NCBI GenBank assembly: GCA_034096865.1
Contig: JAWQFJ010019006.1
Span: 1-25,000 of the forward strand
DNA: 25,000 nt
Reading direction: 5' to 3'
From: Theodoxus fluviatilis
Lineage: Eukaryota; Mollusca; Gastropoda; Cycloneritida; Neritidae
Shown: piece by piece, positions 11,492 through 19,499 of the stretch
How positions within the stretch are numbered: position 1 is the stretch's first letter
How the letters are laid out: each line of letters opens with the position of its first letter
Translations under genes and position numbers: made by a program
The notes under the pieces: model-generated
Told to the model about the DNA's origin: nothing
Databases searched by the model: none
What the model saw: only the letters and a program-made list of their open reading frames with translations

Positions 11492-11817
11492 AAGAGAAAG
11501 AGAGAGAGATCTGAAAAGTTAACTTCCTCAAGACTAAAAAGAAAAGAAGCAACGACAAATCTGTTGGGATAAAAGTACAAGCTGGGGATTGAAAAAGGGA
11601 GGTGGCAGAATGGAGTGTGTGTGGGGTGGTGGATGGAGGTTTAGGGGATATAGAGATGGGGAGGGGTGATAGGGAATGGGAGTGGTGTGGTTTTAGTACT
11701 CACCCTCAGGCATATCTAGTGTTGCAGGGTCGGGGGCTGGGGGGTGGGAGGTGGGGACGGGACTTGAGGCATTGCTACCACCGCTGCTGGAACTTGTCAG
11801 GATCCGGTCCATGCCTG
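977..11817 (-). CDS. PRDM14: PRDM14-like PR-domain zinc-finger gene, partial, six exons (spliced)
   Basis: Six minus-strand segments with AG/GT borders join without a phase conflict (introns phase 1, 0, 0, 1, 2) into about 265 residues. Counting from the ATG at 11812: S/P-rich linker 1-33, PR domain about 34-172, zinc fingers from 186. The diagnostic strings are [62 protein letters not shown] and [20 protein letters not shown]. From memory of the family, the last two are characteristic of PRDM14 rather than PRDM1, 6 or 12. PRDM14 is a nuclear DNA-binding repressor; in vertebrates it acts in pluripotency and germ cells with CBFA2T partners, and in motor neurons in zebrafish. Later fingers lie beyond position 1. 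Introns measure about 3.3, 1.2, 2.8, 0.7 and 2.0 kb. The span includes introns; the exons are listed separately. Confidence 0.9.
1411..1435. repeat. (CAA)n microsatellite
   Basis: About eight CAA units inside the intron between the finger exons. Confidence 0.9.
1513..1655. repeat. (GA)n tract with a 32-bp internal duplication
   Basis: GAGA runs are interrupted twice by the same unique segment CGAATGTGTTTAATT. The segment plus its GA tail (32 bp) occurs at 1561-1592 and begins again at 1593. Confidence 0.92.
1709..2050. repeat. (GGAT)n tract with AATG and GGTG variants
   Basis: A long GGATGGAT array runs from an AATT/AATG-rich left edge to GGGT-rich variants on the right. Open frames through it are repeat artefacts. 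Confidence 0.93.
3117..3246 (-). CDS. PRDM14: PRDM14-like exon: C2HC finger and first half of finger 2
   Basis: The acceptor is TTGCAG (AG at 3248-3247) and the donor is ACACG|GTGAGT (GT at 3116). The exon is 130 bp, enters in phase 1 and leaves in phase 2. It encodes [42 protein letters not shown] (residues 181-222). Finger 1 is C186-x2-C189-x12-H202-x5-C208, a C2HC rather than C2H2 finger, as in PRDM14. C218 and C221 begin finger 2, whose histidines lie in the next exon; the split arginine codon at the junction gives CTRSFEKRD. Confidence 0.95.
3938..4088 (-). CDS. PRDM14: PRDM14-like exon: C-terminal PR domain
   Basis: The acceptor is GCCACAG (AG at 4090-4089) and the donor is GACA|GTGAGT (GT at 3937). 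The exon is 151 bp, enters in phase 0 and leaves in phase 1. It encodes [30 protein letters not shown] and [14 protein letters not shown], ending in an acidic linker QEEAD (residues 130-179). [10 protein letters not shown] is the closing signature of PR domains, and the following FMGVPVAL helix is the kind seen in PRDM14. A pure (GA)n tract lies about 80 bp upstream of the acceptor on the intron side. Confidence 0.94.
4168..4236. repeat. (GA)n microsatellite
   Basis: A nearly pure GA run about 80 bp upstream (in gene sense) of the acceptor of the third PR exon. Confidence 0.95.
4397..4648 (-). repeat. 92-bp tandem repeat, about 2.7 copies, in the LINE 3' end
   Basis: Copies start at 4397, 4489 and 4581 (period exactly 92) and differ by only a few bases; the third is partial. 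Each carries the LINE C-terminal zinc-knuckle code (CPSCRE.DEEEL). Since 92 is not a multiple of three, successive copies fall in different frames, so the array is not a protein repeat. It probably arose by local duplication after or during LINE insertion. Confidence 0.9.
5457..5459. repeat. Left target-site duplication of the MITE (CTG)
   Basis: CTG directly left of the inverted-repeat element is repeated at 5694-5696. The surrounding LINE codons (L-Q-V-N-F on the minus strand) need only one copy. Confidence 0.65.
5460..5693. mobile_element. 234-bp inverted-repeat MITE inserted in the LINE
   Basis: Perfect 27-bp terminal inverted repeats lie at 5460-5486 and 5667-5693; the outer end reads GGCCCGTATTCACAACGGCG. 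CTG at 5457-5459 and again at 5694-5696 makes a 3-bp target duplication. Removing the element plus one CTG joins the LINE reading as KLGL-Q-VNFEKN with no frame break, which supports these ends. The element has no coding capacity, and GATTTAT motifs recur inside. A 3-bp duplication suits Harbinger-like or CACTA-like families, but I cannot assign it. Confidence 0.85.
5694..5696. repeat. Right target-site duplication of the MITE (CTG)
   Basis: This is the second copy of the CTG found at 5457-5459, immediately outside the right terminal inverted repeat. Confidence 0.65.
5956..6090. repeat. (GGA)n microsatellite, about 44 units
   Basis: An uninterrupted GGA/GAG run. It reads as polyserine, polyproline or polyarginine depending on frame, none of them credible as protein. 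It marks the 5' limit of the recognisable LINE. Confidence 0.97.
6176..6880. repeat. 33-bp minisatellite in a PRDM14-like intron
   Basis: About 20 imperfect units are built on CTGTACGAGGC plus CTGTACTGTGC plus TTGTATGAAGC (33 bp together), with some shortened or variant units around 6360-6400 and 6490-6530. Because the period is a multiple of three, several frames on both strands stay open and give 11-residue peptide repeats. These are not taken as genes. The array ends 12 bp from the exon donor at 6892. Confidence 0.92.
6893..7009 (-). CDS. PRDM14: PRDM14-like exon: central PR domain
   Basis: The acceptor is TGTGCAG (AG at 7011-7010) and the donor is CAG|GTAGGC (GT at 6892). The exon is 117 bp, exactly 39 codons, phase 0 at both ends. 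It encodes [15 protein letters not shown], then [20 protein letters not shown] and ITIQ (residues 91-129). VNCAR...EQNL is the PR-domain counterpart of the SET pseudoknot segment; the canonical SET methyltransferase motifs are not conserved here, as is usual in the PR family. A 33-bp minisatellite begins only 12 bp into the following intron. It stays open in this frame for about 100 codons, so an intron-retaining transcript would add repeat peptide rather than stop at once. Confidence 0.95.
7238..7456. repeat. (CA)n-rich tract
   Basis: An imperfect CA array with CCTACAC and CATACAC interruptions, inside the intron between the first and second PR exons. Confidence 0.92.
7619..7773 (+). mobile_element. 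SINE-like repeat, copy 1
   Basis: It shares an ordered string of blocks with the copies at 7837, 24587 and 16925: GGGGTAAGAATTGACC, a CGTCTCC.TACGCGA segment, AGGGAAATCGT, CTCTAACCAGCTCT, then GGCCTTACA, and GTCCGTAAAC. An ATTC/ATCC microsatellite tail follows (7774-7836). No tRNA-type promoter boxes were recognised with confidence. From memory, the GGGGTAGAATTG...AGAGGCGA core resembles repeats common in gastropod genomes. Confidence 0.72.
7774..7836. repeat. (ATTC)n / (GTTC)n tail of SINE-like copy 1
   Basis: A tetranucleotide run starting right at the 3' end of the SINE-like element. It looks like an expanded 3' tail. Confidence 0.85.
7837..7984 (+). mobile_element. SINE-like repeat, copy 2
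   Basis: It follows directly after the tail of copy 1 in the same orientation. Shared blocks are CCGCGTCTCCCTACGCGA, AGGGAAATCGTGACTTG, AACCAGCTCT, TTTTTCGTG, CCTCACATAGCCCACAAAG, ACTGATGGGTCGTAA. Its 3' end runs into a (CATC)n tail. Confidence 0.78.
7988..8118. repeat. (CATC)n tail of SINE-like copy 2
   Basis: A long CATCCATC run that degrades to CACC units at its right end. It begins at the 3' end of copy 2 and ends about 90 bp from the donor of the first PR exon. Confidence 0.95.
8209..8369 (-). CDS. PRDM14: PRDM14-like exon: N-terminal third of the PR domain
   Basis: The acceptor is TTACAG (AG at 8371-8370) and the donor is GAG|GTGGGT (GT at 8208). The exon is 161 bp, enters in phase 1 and leaves in phase 0. 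It encodes residues 38-90: [18 protein letters not shown], then [34 protein letters not shown]. This is the start of a SET-like PR fold, with the GVFC and GTRFGPF strands that open PRDM14-type PR domains. The reading continues directly into [10 protein letters not shown] of the next exon. A (GTC)n tract (minus sense) sits about 35 bp upstream of the acceptor. Confidence 0.93.
8404..8437. repeat. (ACG)n microsatellite
   Basis: About eleven ACG units, 35 bp upstream (gene sense) of the acceptor of the first PR exon. It overlaps the zone where a branch point would normally lie. Confidence 0.92.
8438..11703. other. Rest of the large PRDM14-like intron, no gene seen
   Basis: Mostly AT-rich unique sequence. 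9500-9800 is purine-rich (GAGGAGA, GTGGGAGG). GA/GAAA microsatellites lie at 11321-11510. I found no convincing exon, RNA gene or transposon. The open frames shorter than about 100 codons on both strands lack recognisable motifs. Confidence 0.6.
11321..11511. repeat. (GA)n and (GAAA/GAGA)n tract in two blocks
   Basis: GA runs at 11321-11345 and 11383-11511 are separated by about 37 bp of unique sequence. The second block contains regularly spaced AAAG interruptions. Confidence 0.92.
11704..11817 (-). CDS. PRDM14: PRDM14-like exon: S/P-rich linker leading into the PR domain
   Basis: A pyrimidine-rich stretch ends in CAGCAG (11820-11815), a tandem acceptor, so the exon starts at 11817 or 11814. 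The donor is G|GTGAGT at 11703. Only one frame is open; it reads [12 protein letters not shown], a Pro/Ser/Thr-rich middle, then LDMPE, and ends in phase 1. The first PR-domain exon starts in exactly that phase, so the junction reads MPEG-VALF, matching the LPEG-type start of PRDM14 PR domains. The methionine at 11812-11810 could be an internal residue or a start. Vertebrate PRDM14 has a long N-terminal region, so upstream exons are expected. The exon was found by splice signals and phase, without homology along most of its length. Confidence 0.72.
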
Positions 11818-12570
11818 CTGTCCAAGACAAAGTCAATGAAGGAGATAAAGCAGGCCGTGGATGAATGGCACGGGGTTTGATGAGAAGGAAAATAGACGAG
11901 TGTTCTTGCTTTAACTTAGATATTAAGTTGTCTTACAGTGTTCACGGCGTACAGGTATTGATACTGCTCCGACACTTTACCTCCTAGTCATCGTGTCACC
12001 TGATTAATCCTCTTTTTTATAGCAATGACCACAACGCCGTGTCAGACAGATGACGTAGACATAGTCAGACACGGGCATTATCTTTACTCCCTGTGACCAT
12101 TACTATCTGCGGCGCATGGACGTAACAAGAAGAAACCACACTATACTACTGTGTATCCTCATCACCCACACAGGTGCCCAGTTTGACTCCTGGGAAGAAG
12201 GAGGAAAGTAATTCGAGTAACTTCCCCAGTGGTGCAACTGTAGGATCTAAGTAACTCTGCAACTTGCACCCATTGGCAGGGAGCAACCATGCATAGGCGT
12301 TTGACAATTGGACGTGTTTATGATCAGGTGCATGCATTGCATTTAGAGCAAAGACAAAATCGATACAAATAGTAATTGGCTGAACCTCGCGAAGAGTTTA
12401 ATACTCGTCGTTAAAAGCACACGAACAGTGTGCTCTCTCAGACCACAAAGGAAAATGTGAAAGTAATTTTAAAAATCAAAAGCCATCGACAGCAATCAGA
12501 AAAACAATAGCAGCTGTTGCAGTAACGATGGCGGCAGCAGCATCACCGTCTTTATTTTCATCAACATCAA

Positions 12571-12598
12571 TGACAACAACAACAACAACAACAATAAT
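12571..12598. repeat. (CAA)n microsatellite
   Basis: ACAACAACA run in a CAA/CAG-rich neighbourhood (12480-12660). Confidence 0.88.
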
Positions 12599-12798
12599 TA
12601 CAACAGTAATTACAACAACAAAACTGCAATAGATCTGACACCAACAGCAACAATAGTTGCTGTCTTCAGGTTATCTGTAAACTAATGATAATGATGATAC
12701 ATTAGGAATCGAAAAAGAAGATAACTGTTTTCACTTCCTTCAGCGTTTCCTAACAAAAACACGAAAGTGTCAATGGCTGTGGCGTATGATTTTAGGGC

Positions 12799-12942
12799 TC
12801 AACCACAACAGAGCCAAACGAGCGAAGAAATGGCGCCCCTACTCTCAACACCAGCGCCGCCATACTATCATGGCTGCCAATCCTTGCTTTCTCTTCATCG
12901 GACGCCTCTACCTGGGAGGCCCGTAGGAAACTTTTAACAGGT
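12799..12942 (-). other. Candidate short coding stretch, unidentified
   Basis: On the minus strand a 47-codon open stretch reads SFLRASQVEASDEEKARIG then SHDSMAALVLRVGAPF. It includes a CAG|GTAGAG and an AGA|GTAGGG that could be splice signals, and has better codon character than its AT-rich surroundings. The opposite strand is also open from an ATG at 12833 (MAPLLSTPAPPYYHG). GGCGCC and GCCGCCAT motifs give it a promoter-like look too. I recognise no family, and no phase links it securely to the PRDM14-like exon at 11704. Confidence 0.25.
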
Positions 12943-12981
12943 ACACGCTATGTCAAGCCGCTGTGTCAGCAACCCTGTCCC

Positions 12982-13006
12982 GGGGGGGGGGGGGGGGGGG
13001 GGGGGG
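12982..13006. repeat. Poly-G run, 25 bases
   Basis: An uninterrupted G run, followed by a G-rich GGGA/GGAGG stretch to about 13140. It is able to form a G-quadruplex and is error-prone in sequencing. Confidence 0.97.
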
Positions 13007-13168
13007 CATAGGAGAAGGGAGGGGGAAGGAGGGAGGAAGGGGAGAGACGACTCGGGAGATAGAGATAGGAGGAACGGAGGTGACCGGGGGGGAGGGAGTA
13101 GGCTACAAGAAGGTGTAGATGGTGAGGTAAAGGGGGTGAGGTGTACGAGAGTGATGGTGAAGAAGCGG

Positions 13169-13270
<102 letters not shown>

Positions 13271-13381
13271 CATTGGGTGGGGATGAGAAGAAAGAGAAGG
13301 TACGAGTCGCATGAGAAGGGAGGGGTGGGGGAGATGTTGTGTCTCTGAGGGAAGCTAGGGTAGGGGAGGGAGGAAGAGGTG

Positions 13382-13933
13382 TCATGGGGATGGGGGTGCG
13401 GGGACGGGGGAGTTGTTGGGAGAGGGTGGTGGAGGAAATCTCGGGTGGTAAGAGGTCTGTAACCAGGGTAGCCTCTGCAATCGATAGGCGTTGTGTACAC
13501 GGCAGTGGCGTCCTTTGTACTGCTGGCTGGGATCACAGCCGGCGTTTGTTCTGCAGATCTTCACGGCGTCTCTCCACCCCGAATAGAGCCCCGGGCCCGG
13601 GTCTGAGTCGGGTGCACTAAACGGGGTAAAGGCAAGAATAGGTGGGGGAAGAATGACGAGAGGGAAAGAGTGGGGTAGGTGTGTGGTGGTGGTTGTTTTT
13701 GAAGCAAAGGAAAGTACATTGAAGGAGAGACTTGTGTTCTTGCAACACGAACTGTTACAATACGACCTGAAAGAAGGTGGAAGCCAAAGAAGAAAATGTA
13801 TGTCGATTTCCCAGTCTTCCTCCTTGTTGTTCGACAACGAAGTGCAGGAATCTGACTCGTCTACTTCCAACGTGAATGGTGTGCACTCTGTTCGGAACCC
13901 AAAGGCAGCACGAGCTTTCACCTGGGGTTTCAA
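13382..13933 (-). other. Candidate coding region, unidentified; possible upstream exon(s) of the PRDM gene
   Basis: The minus strand is open for 183 codons. It starts near KARAAFGFRTECTPFTLEVD, then an acidic/serine stretch ESDSCTSLSNNKEEDWEID. After a T/P-rich section comes APDSDPGPGLYSGWRDAV and a proline-rich end PPPPSPNNSPVPAPPSP. A pyrimidine-rich stretch ending in GTTTAG at 13617-13622 would be a good acceptor. The plus strand is also open over 13653-14075. The composition would fit the variable N-terminal half of a PRDM14, but I see no conserved motif and no strong phase-1 donor to reach 11814. The likeliest alternative is chance openness. Confidence 0.25.
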
Positions 13934-14079
13934 GCTATTTCAAACTAGTTACAACCCCGATGGATCTGATCTGCTATTTTCACTGACACCAGTCAGACAT
14001 ACGTGTCGGCTGATCAGGAGCGCGGACAGTCGGATGCAATATCACCAGACTGGCCCAGAGAGTGTATGGCCATAAAGAG

Positions 14080-15480
14080 CCAGTCGCCACGCGAGGCACC
14101 CTGTACTTTTCTCGGCTGTCACAGGCGAGGCTCACGCTCACTTGTGCTATCGATTGTGTCTTGTGGTCAAGGCAGTCAGAACGCATCCAAGCAAAGCTGT
14201 TTGCTGTACAGACAAAAACTTAAATGCAAAAACATAAATGTACATTCACATTCATATACATCACTGTGTGCGCATGCATGAGCAAGCCAACTCATTGACA
14301 CATTAGTAGATAAACGTCAACAGTATACAACATGATGTAAGTTTACATTAGCATCAACAGCAAATTCAAAGTGGTATTCATGAGATATTTTCTTGATACG
14401 GCAAAGTAAAAACTTCCCTAATATAAGTTAAGAACGCAAAGAATGATTTTCATCTTCCAGAGAAATGAGCTAAGGGAAGCTGGACTTAGTGGTGCGTTAC
14501 AAATTCGACAATGGTGTTCTTCATAGCAGATGACCCCGCGATGCGTGAAACTGCTTGGGCCTGTCTCGGCTTGTCTCGATTCAGGAGAAATAACATCTCG
14601 CAGCATCGCCCATTGCGCGCATCCCAGTCAATCGGCGCGCTTGCACTTGTAATCATAGAGGGTCTAAATGTTCACAAGTCTTTCCAAGCAATACCTGTTT
14701 CGTGCTTCATACATTTTGAATCAGTTGAGTTCATGATATACTATTGAAATGGTCGATTGCAGGCTCTTTGCATGAGACGAGAACAGCATATGCCATGCAA
14801 CGAAATTGATCACTCCCAACTTTTTAGTCAGGTGATAAACCTTAGAAGAGACGCAGTCACATTTTCGACCATCTGAGGTGATTCCCCCGAAACCGCTTCC
14901 CAGTAAACAGTGTAGTTATCAGATTTAAGATCATCATGCAAACTACGTGATTTTCCCATCGATGCTAAGCATGCATAAACATTTTGTCCACGTCAACGTT
15001 TAAAGCATTCAAAGGACACAGGAGCAGTGCTCATTATACAATATACCCTTGATTATCAATAATCTCTCTTTCACTGAACTTTAAAAATAATTGGGCTCAC
15101 TGTTTACTATGACATTACTTCTAACAAAACCACACATAATTCAAGAGAAATGATTTTTCGTATACTTCTGACATCCGAGATAAGGTTCAAGAAGAAAAAT
15201 ACTAAGAAACTGGAGCAATTACTCCACGACGAAAAATAATGTGATCCCTTCGGAAAATTAAAATTTCTCTGGTTCAGGGTCTTGGACCCTACCGCACCTC
15301 AGAATTTCTTTAACGATGGGTTTTTCCTCTCGTACTAATAACCCTCCCACGTCTCCGAGGTCCTTTTGACGAACACAAATGCGTCTCTACATGACCTCCT
15401 GGTGCGAGTCCTGGCAGCCTTTTGCCAAAACAAAACAAACCCGTGTTGACACTGCGAAATAAAACCCAAAACAAGAAACG
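14080..15480. other. No gene seen; AT-rich unique sequence
   Basis: No open frame with recognisable motifs, no repeats and no RNA gene could be supported here. Confidence 0.55.
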
Positions 15481-15910
15481 CCGGACCGAGACCTCAGTTT
15501 TCTGCAGGTAAACTCTTTGATGCACCGCGAACGTGTGCCGAACGGATGGAGATCAAAGGAACCGCCTGGACGGCTACCTGAGGTGCTTCGTTTGACTGTG
15601 CTGCCGTGAAGGGCGAGTTCGAGCGAGAGATTTCATAGCGGCACTCTCAAGTCCTCAACCTGCCAGGGGCTACTTTCCAGTGGGCCTCCGTGACAAACAC
15701 AGCGGGGACTAGCTGCACCAACAGAGCCCCAGGCCACAGATAATCCCTCTAGCGACCCGCACCAAGGGACAAGAACGTTAGCTCAGTCACCTTTTTCACG
15801 GCCCGCCGCCAACAGCCATAGTGCGTAAGGATAGGCAGCAGTCAGCCTTGTAGCGGAAAGCCGAGTAGAGGGGAGCAGATGATCTTATGCTTCCCTGGCC
15901 AGAGAGGTGT
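15481..15910. other. GC-richer block without open frames, unidentified
   Basis: This stretch is clearly less AT-rich than its surroundings and is closed in all frames beyond about 70 codons. I could not match it to rRNA, snRNA or a known repeat. It could be noncoding regulatory sequence or an old repeat. Confidence 0.35.
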
Positions 15911-16900
15911 GAGTGAGCGGAATGCACAGGTGCAAAGATTCAAAATGAGCTCGGCAGAATCAGATGTTGAGGACTTGAAGAAACTAGTTTCTTTTAAATG
16001 GGAAATATGAAAGAGCATGCTTTGATAAAGCCACCAAAGGCCAAGCCATGAAGGGGTATATCCACAGCATTTCCCGGATATAATGTAGATATTAATCTAG
16101 AATAATACGCAAGATTGTATCGTCAAATATCAAACACGAAGGAAGTATTCATTCACAAACAATACTGGTCAGAGAAATATTTTGTAAACTACGATAAGGT
16201 CAGAAGGATATGGATAGATGGACAGACAAAGAAACAGTAGATATCACCTGTTATATCAGGTCAAAAGAACAAATGAGAGGCAAACATCAAACAGACCAAT
16301 AATCAGATAAATGAAACGTTGAAATGATATGTACAGTTGAATCAAACACGCTCATAGGGGAACTTATCCAGAAGTGACATAGAGGACATGGTATACGTTG
16401 ATCTCCATGCTCATCCCCACTCTGCCACCCCCATCCCTCCCAAACCCCACCCACCCCCACCCCCAAATAAGAGAATAAAATATATATGTAATTTGAATTG
16501 CTCTAGAGCAAAAGACACTCGCAGTGAGCCAAAAAGGGATTACGGTTATGAAGAAAATGGATTGACATGGCATTCCAGTCGTGGTGAATATTTTTCATTT
16601 CTTTGCTTCATCAGGCTATGAAATGGAGAATGTATTGTGCAGTCTGGAAGCTTTGCTTTCTATTTGAAGTCCTCTGAGGTGTCCTTGATCTAATTCATCA
16701 CTGCAGCTGCTTCATTACCACACCACTCACTAGGTCCTGGTAAACACAAAACTGCAAAGATCTTCGCGGTCCTTGTTGAGCAAATGAAGAGATGCACCTA
16801 GAAGGGGACTGAATGTCTGCAGGCTCACTAAGTGAAGATGAATTGTTAGACGACTTCATCATGTTTCGTAATTTTCAGAAAAAGACAAATATTGCCAACA
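15911..16900. other. No gene seen; AT-rich unique sequence
   Basis: Ordinary AT-rich sequence with a short CCCCACCC stretch around 16418-16465. Nothing supports a gene. Confidence 0.5.
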
Positions 16901-16924
16901 CTTCTTTAGGACGATGGATGCATA

Positions 16925-17080
16925 GTGTTTACGGCCTATACGTCTTTGTAGGCTATGTAAGGCCATTCGCACGAAAATCACTGGAACAGTTTTGAGTAAA
17001 CGCCAATCAAGTCACGGTGTCCCTAGTTATTCGCCTCTTACGAATCGCGTAGGCAGACGCGGTGGGTCAATTCTTTCCCC
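16925..17080 (-). mobile_element. SINE-like repeat, copy 3 (reverse orientation)
   Basis: Read on the minus strand from 17080: GGGGAAAGAATTGACCCACC, GCGTCTGCCTACGCGATTC, AGAGGCGAATAACTAGGGA, GTGACTTGATT, GGCCTTACATAGCCTACAAA, GACGTATAGGCCGTAAAC, then a short CATCC tail at 16910-16924. It is the best preserved 5' half of the four copies. Confidence 0.8.
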
Positions 17081-17300
17081 GAAACTACAGGGGGACCGTA
17101 AGGAGGACGATATCTGCAATATTGCATGCGATAATGGAAAATTCAGTCAGCGGCCAACCCGACTGCCTCGTGGAATACCAAAGAGCGGTCCCTGGGCTGG
17201 ACTGCACGCCGCGAGACATGTAGCGAATGTTGCTCTGAAGCCAACAGGGGTGAAAGTCCCGAAAATAAATTTGAATTCCAGGATATTAACTGATTAAAAC

Positions 17301-17328
17301 TGTTGTTGTTGTTGTTGTTGCTGCTGCT
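17301..17328. repeat. (GTT)n(GCT)n microsatellite
   Basis: Six to seven GTT units pass directly into three GCT units. Confidence 0.9.
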
Positions 17329-18169
17329 ATAATGTGGAGGTGGGTGATCAAAGCTGAGTTAATGGTCGCCAAAAAACATTTTCAAGGCCTCCAGAGAGAC
17401 AACTTGCCACGGTTCAGACGAATTAAAAGTAGTTCGAAAAATGAGTGTTGCGAGGTGTGGGTGGGTGGGTGTGGGGGAGATGGCGAGAGGAAACAGAGCA
17501 AAGAAGAAACGAATAAAATTCTTATAACAAATCATTCTGGATGAAAGAAAAGCGCAATGAAAAACAGGAGAATAGAGAGTAGAAAATAGTAGCATGACAG
17601 AGTCACTCTCACTAAGCTAGTACAATATGGCGTTGAGCTAACATTTGAACTGTGTTCGTGAAGCTCGTAGATCGCATATCCGGTCATGCATGTCCTTTCG
17701 TCACGAGCAGTCTGCACCCACCACGTTTTTCAGCATTTTGCTTAACATTAACGTTTTTGTATTCTTTGTAATCTTGTTTCCTAGACAATCAACAACACGG
17801 TGAGGAATTTGCCATCAGTCAATTATTTTGTATAAAAGTTTAGCATACATTTTTAACTCAGTGTTTGCGATCAGTTTCGCTATAGGTGGGAGCTGCAAAC
17901 TCGAGAAAAGCCGCGACGAGCTGTGCACAGTTGGCAAAACATCAACCAAAAAGCTCGCGTACATTTTGGAAATACACGTTTCATGTAATCAAAACCCAGT
18001 TTTAAAAAGTAATGGGAAGACAGCAAAGATGAACAAAGTGGAACTGGACTCGGGGGTAACTTGGGGAAGCGGTGGAATAATCTCGAATCGTGAAGAGAAG
18101 ACAAGTCAGTTCGGGCCACCTGAACCAGCACGTCAGGATCATCAACAGGCAACGCCCTTTGAGGCTGCA

Positions 18170-18940
18170 AGCTTGCCACCAGGGCGCACTGGAAAGAAGA
18201 GACGAGGCGCTCCCGTCTGATTCCTCCTGCTTCCCCCTTTTCCGCTCGACGGCGGGCTGCGGCGGTCAGGGTTGCGGGAAGGGCGACAGGATTGCCAAGA
18301 TCGCTATCCACCCAATTTAGAGATCAAGGCGCGGCCCTCTCAGGCGAGAGGGAAACACTGGCTCAGGCGGCTTTGGGCTGGAGCAGCGTCCTGCGCGTTG
18401 GTGACTAAGTCAACAATGGCGGCTTCTCGGAGCTCAAGACGTCGTGCCCGGAGAGAAACACAGCTCCTCTAGCGCAGACTCGCGCGGGCCCGGCTTAAAC
18501 CGATCAGGTTGTGCCAAATACTTTATTAATCGCCGCTTTGTCGGGCCCACGGCTCAATTACAAATTTATAGAGCCGTCGCGGAGCGGTGGTCGTGGCTGG
18601 AGGGAGCGGGGATTAATGCAGCCAGTCGCGAGGGAACCGCACAGGGAAAAAACCTGTTGTTGCGGCTATTGTCGTTGTCCTTCTCCCGTGATAATACTCG
18701 TCTGGAAATGCTCGCTTCATCGGCGATCGGGGGGGGGGGGGGGGGGGGGAGTATCGGCGTTTGTGTAACGCACTTAAGCGTACCCGCAAACGGCACTACA
18801 GAGGCGGGAAGGATGCACCCGATGCGCGGAGTAGGTACTTGGCAGGGCCGGCCTTGTTGATTCAGGCAGCGATGGCCCTGGGCTGCTGCCTTTGCATCGT
18901 CCCCGCCCCAAGAGCCGAGCGACCAGGCGCGAAAAAGGAG
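18170..18940. promoter_or_regulatory. CpG-rich block, possible promoter or regulatory island
   Basis: CG dinucleotides are frequent here, while they are sparse in the flanking AT-rich sequence. It contains a YY1-like AATGGCGGC on the plus strand (18415-18423). A TATAAAT lies on the minus strand (18570-18564), flanked by inverted ACGGCTC/GAGCCGT arms at 18549-18555 and 18571-18577. A poly-G run of 21 lies at 18729-18749. Open frames on both strands show no family motif. In minus orientation it could serve the PRDM14-like gene about 7 kb downstream, which is inference only. Confidence 0.35.
18729..18749. repeat. Poly-G run, 21 bases
   Basis: An uninterrupted G run inside the CpG-rich block. 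Confidence 0.95.
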
Positions 18941-19460
18941 GGTATGGCACCAGCCCGTGTGACCACTAATGACAGCTTCGGGTATGGCACCAGCCCGTAT
19001 GTCCAGTAATGTCAGCTTCGGGTGTGGCACCAGCCCGTATGTCCAGTAATGTCAGCTTCGGGTGTGGCACCAGCCCGTATGTCCAGTAATGTCAGCTTCG
19101 GGTGTGGCACCAGCCCGTATGTCCAGTAATGTCAGCTTCGGGTGTGGCACCAGCCCGTATGTCCAGTAATGTCAGCTTCGGGTATGGCACCAGCCCGTAT
19201 GTCCAGTAATGTCAGCTTCGGGTATGGCACCAGCCCGTATGTCCAGTAATGTCAGCTTCGGGTATGGCACCAGCCCGTATGTCCAGTAATGTCAGCTTCG
19301 GGTGTGGCACCAGCCCGTATGTCCAGTAATGTCAGCTTCGGGTGTGGCACCAGCCCGTATGTCCAGTAATGTCAGCTTCGGGTATGGCACCAGCCCGAAT
19401 GGCCAGTAATGACAGCTTCGGGTATGGCACCAGCCCGTATGGCCAGTAATGTCAGCTTCG
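18941..19460. repeat. 40-bp minisatellite, exactly 13 copies
   Basis: The unit starts GGTRTGGCACCAGCCCGTAT and ends AGTAATGTCAGCTTCG. The period of 40 is strict across the array. Copies 2-11 differ almost only at the fourth base (A or G). Copies 1 and 12, and to a lesser degree 13, carry several differences, the edge decay expected of an array homogenised from its middle. The unit contains a small palindrome GGTG-TGG-CACC. No spacers occur between copies. Confidence 0.97.
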
Positions 19461-19499
19461 ATCGGGATTATCGCCATGCCGAGAGAAGGTCGATTTCTC

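Noticed and set aside
15290..15910. Possible rRNA or small RNA fragment
   Set aside because: Words such as GTTAGCTCAGT look tRNA-like, but no cloverleaf or B box follows, and I could not match the block to rRNA with confidence.
16992..17297. 101-codon plus-strand frame
   Set aside because: Its first third is antisense to a SINE-like copy, and the rest shows no motif.
17880..18311. 143-codon minus-strand frame in the CpG-rich region
   Set aside because: It starts at GTG, has no family motif, and overlaps equally plausible plus-strand frames. GC-rich DNA is often open by chance.
18941..19460. CRISPR array
   Set aside because: The 40-bp units are contiguous with no unique spacers, and the window is eukaryotic. 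The same holds for the 33-bp and 35-bp arrays.
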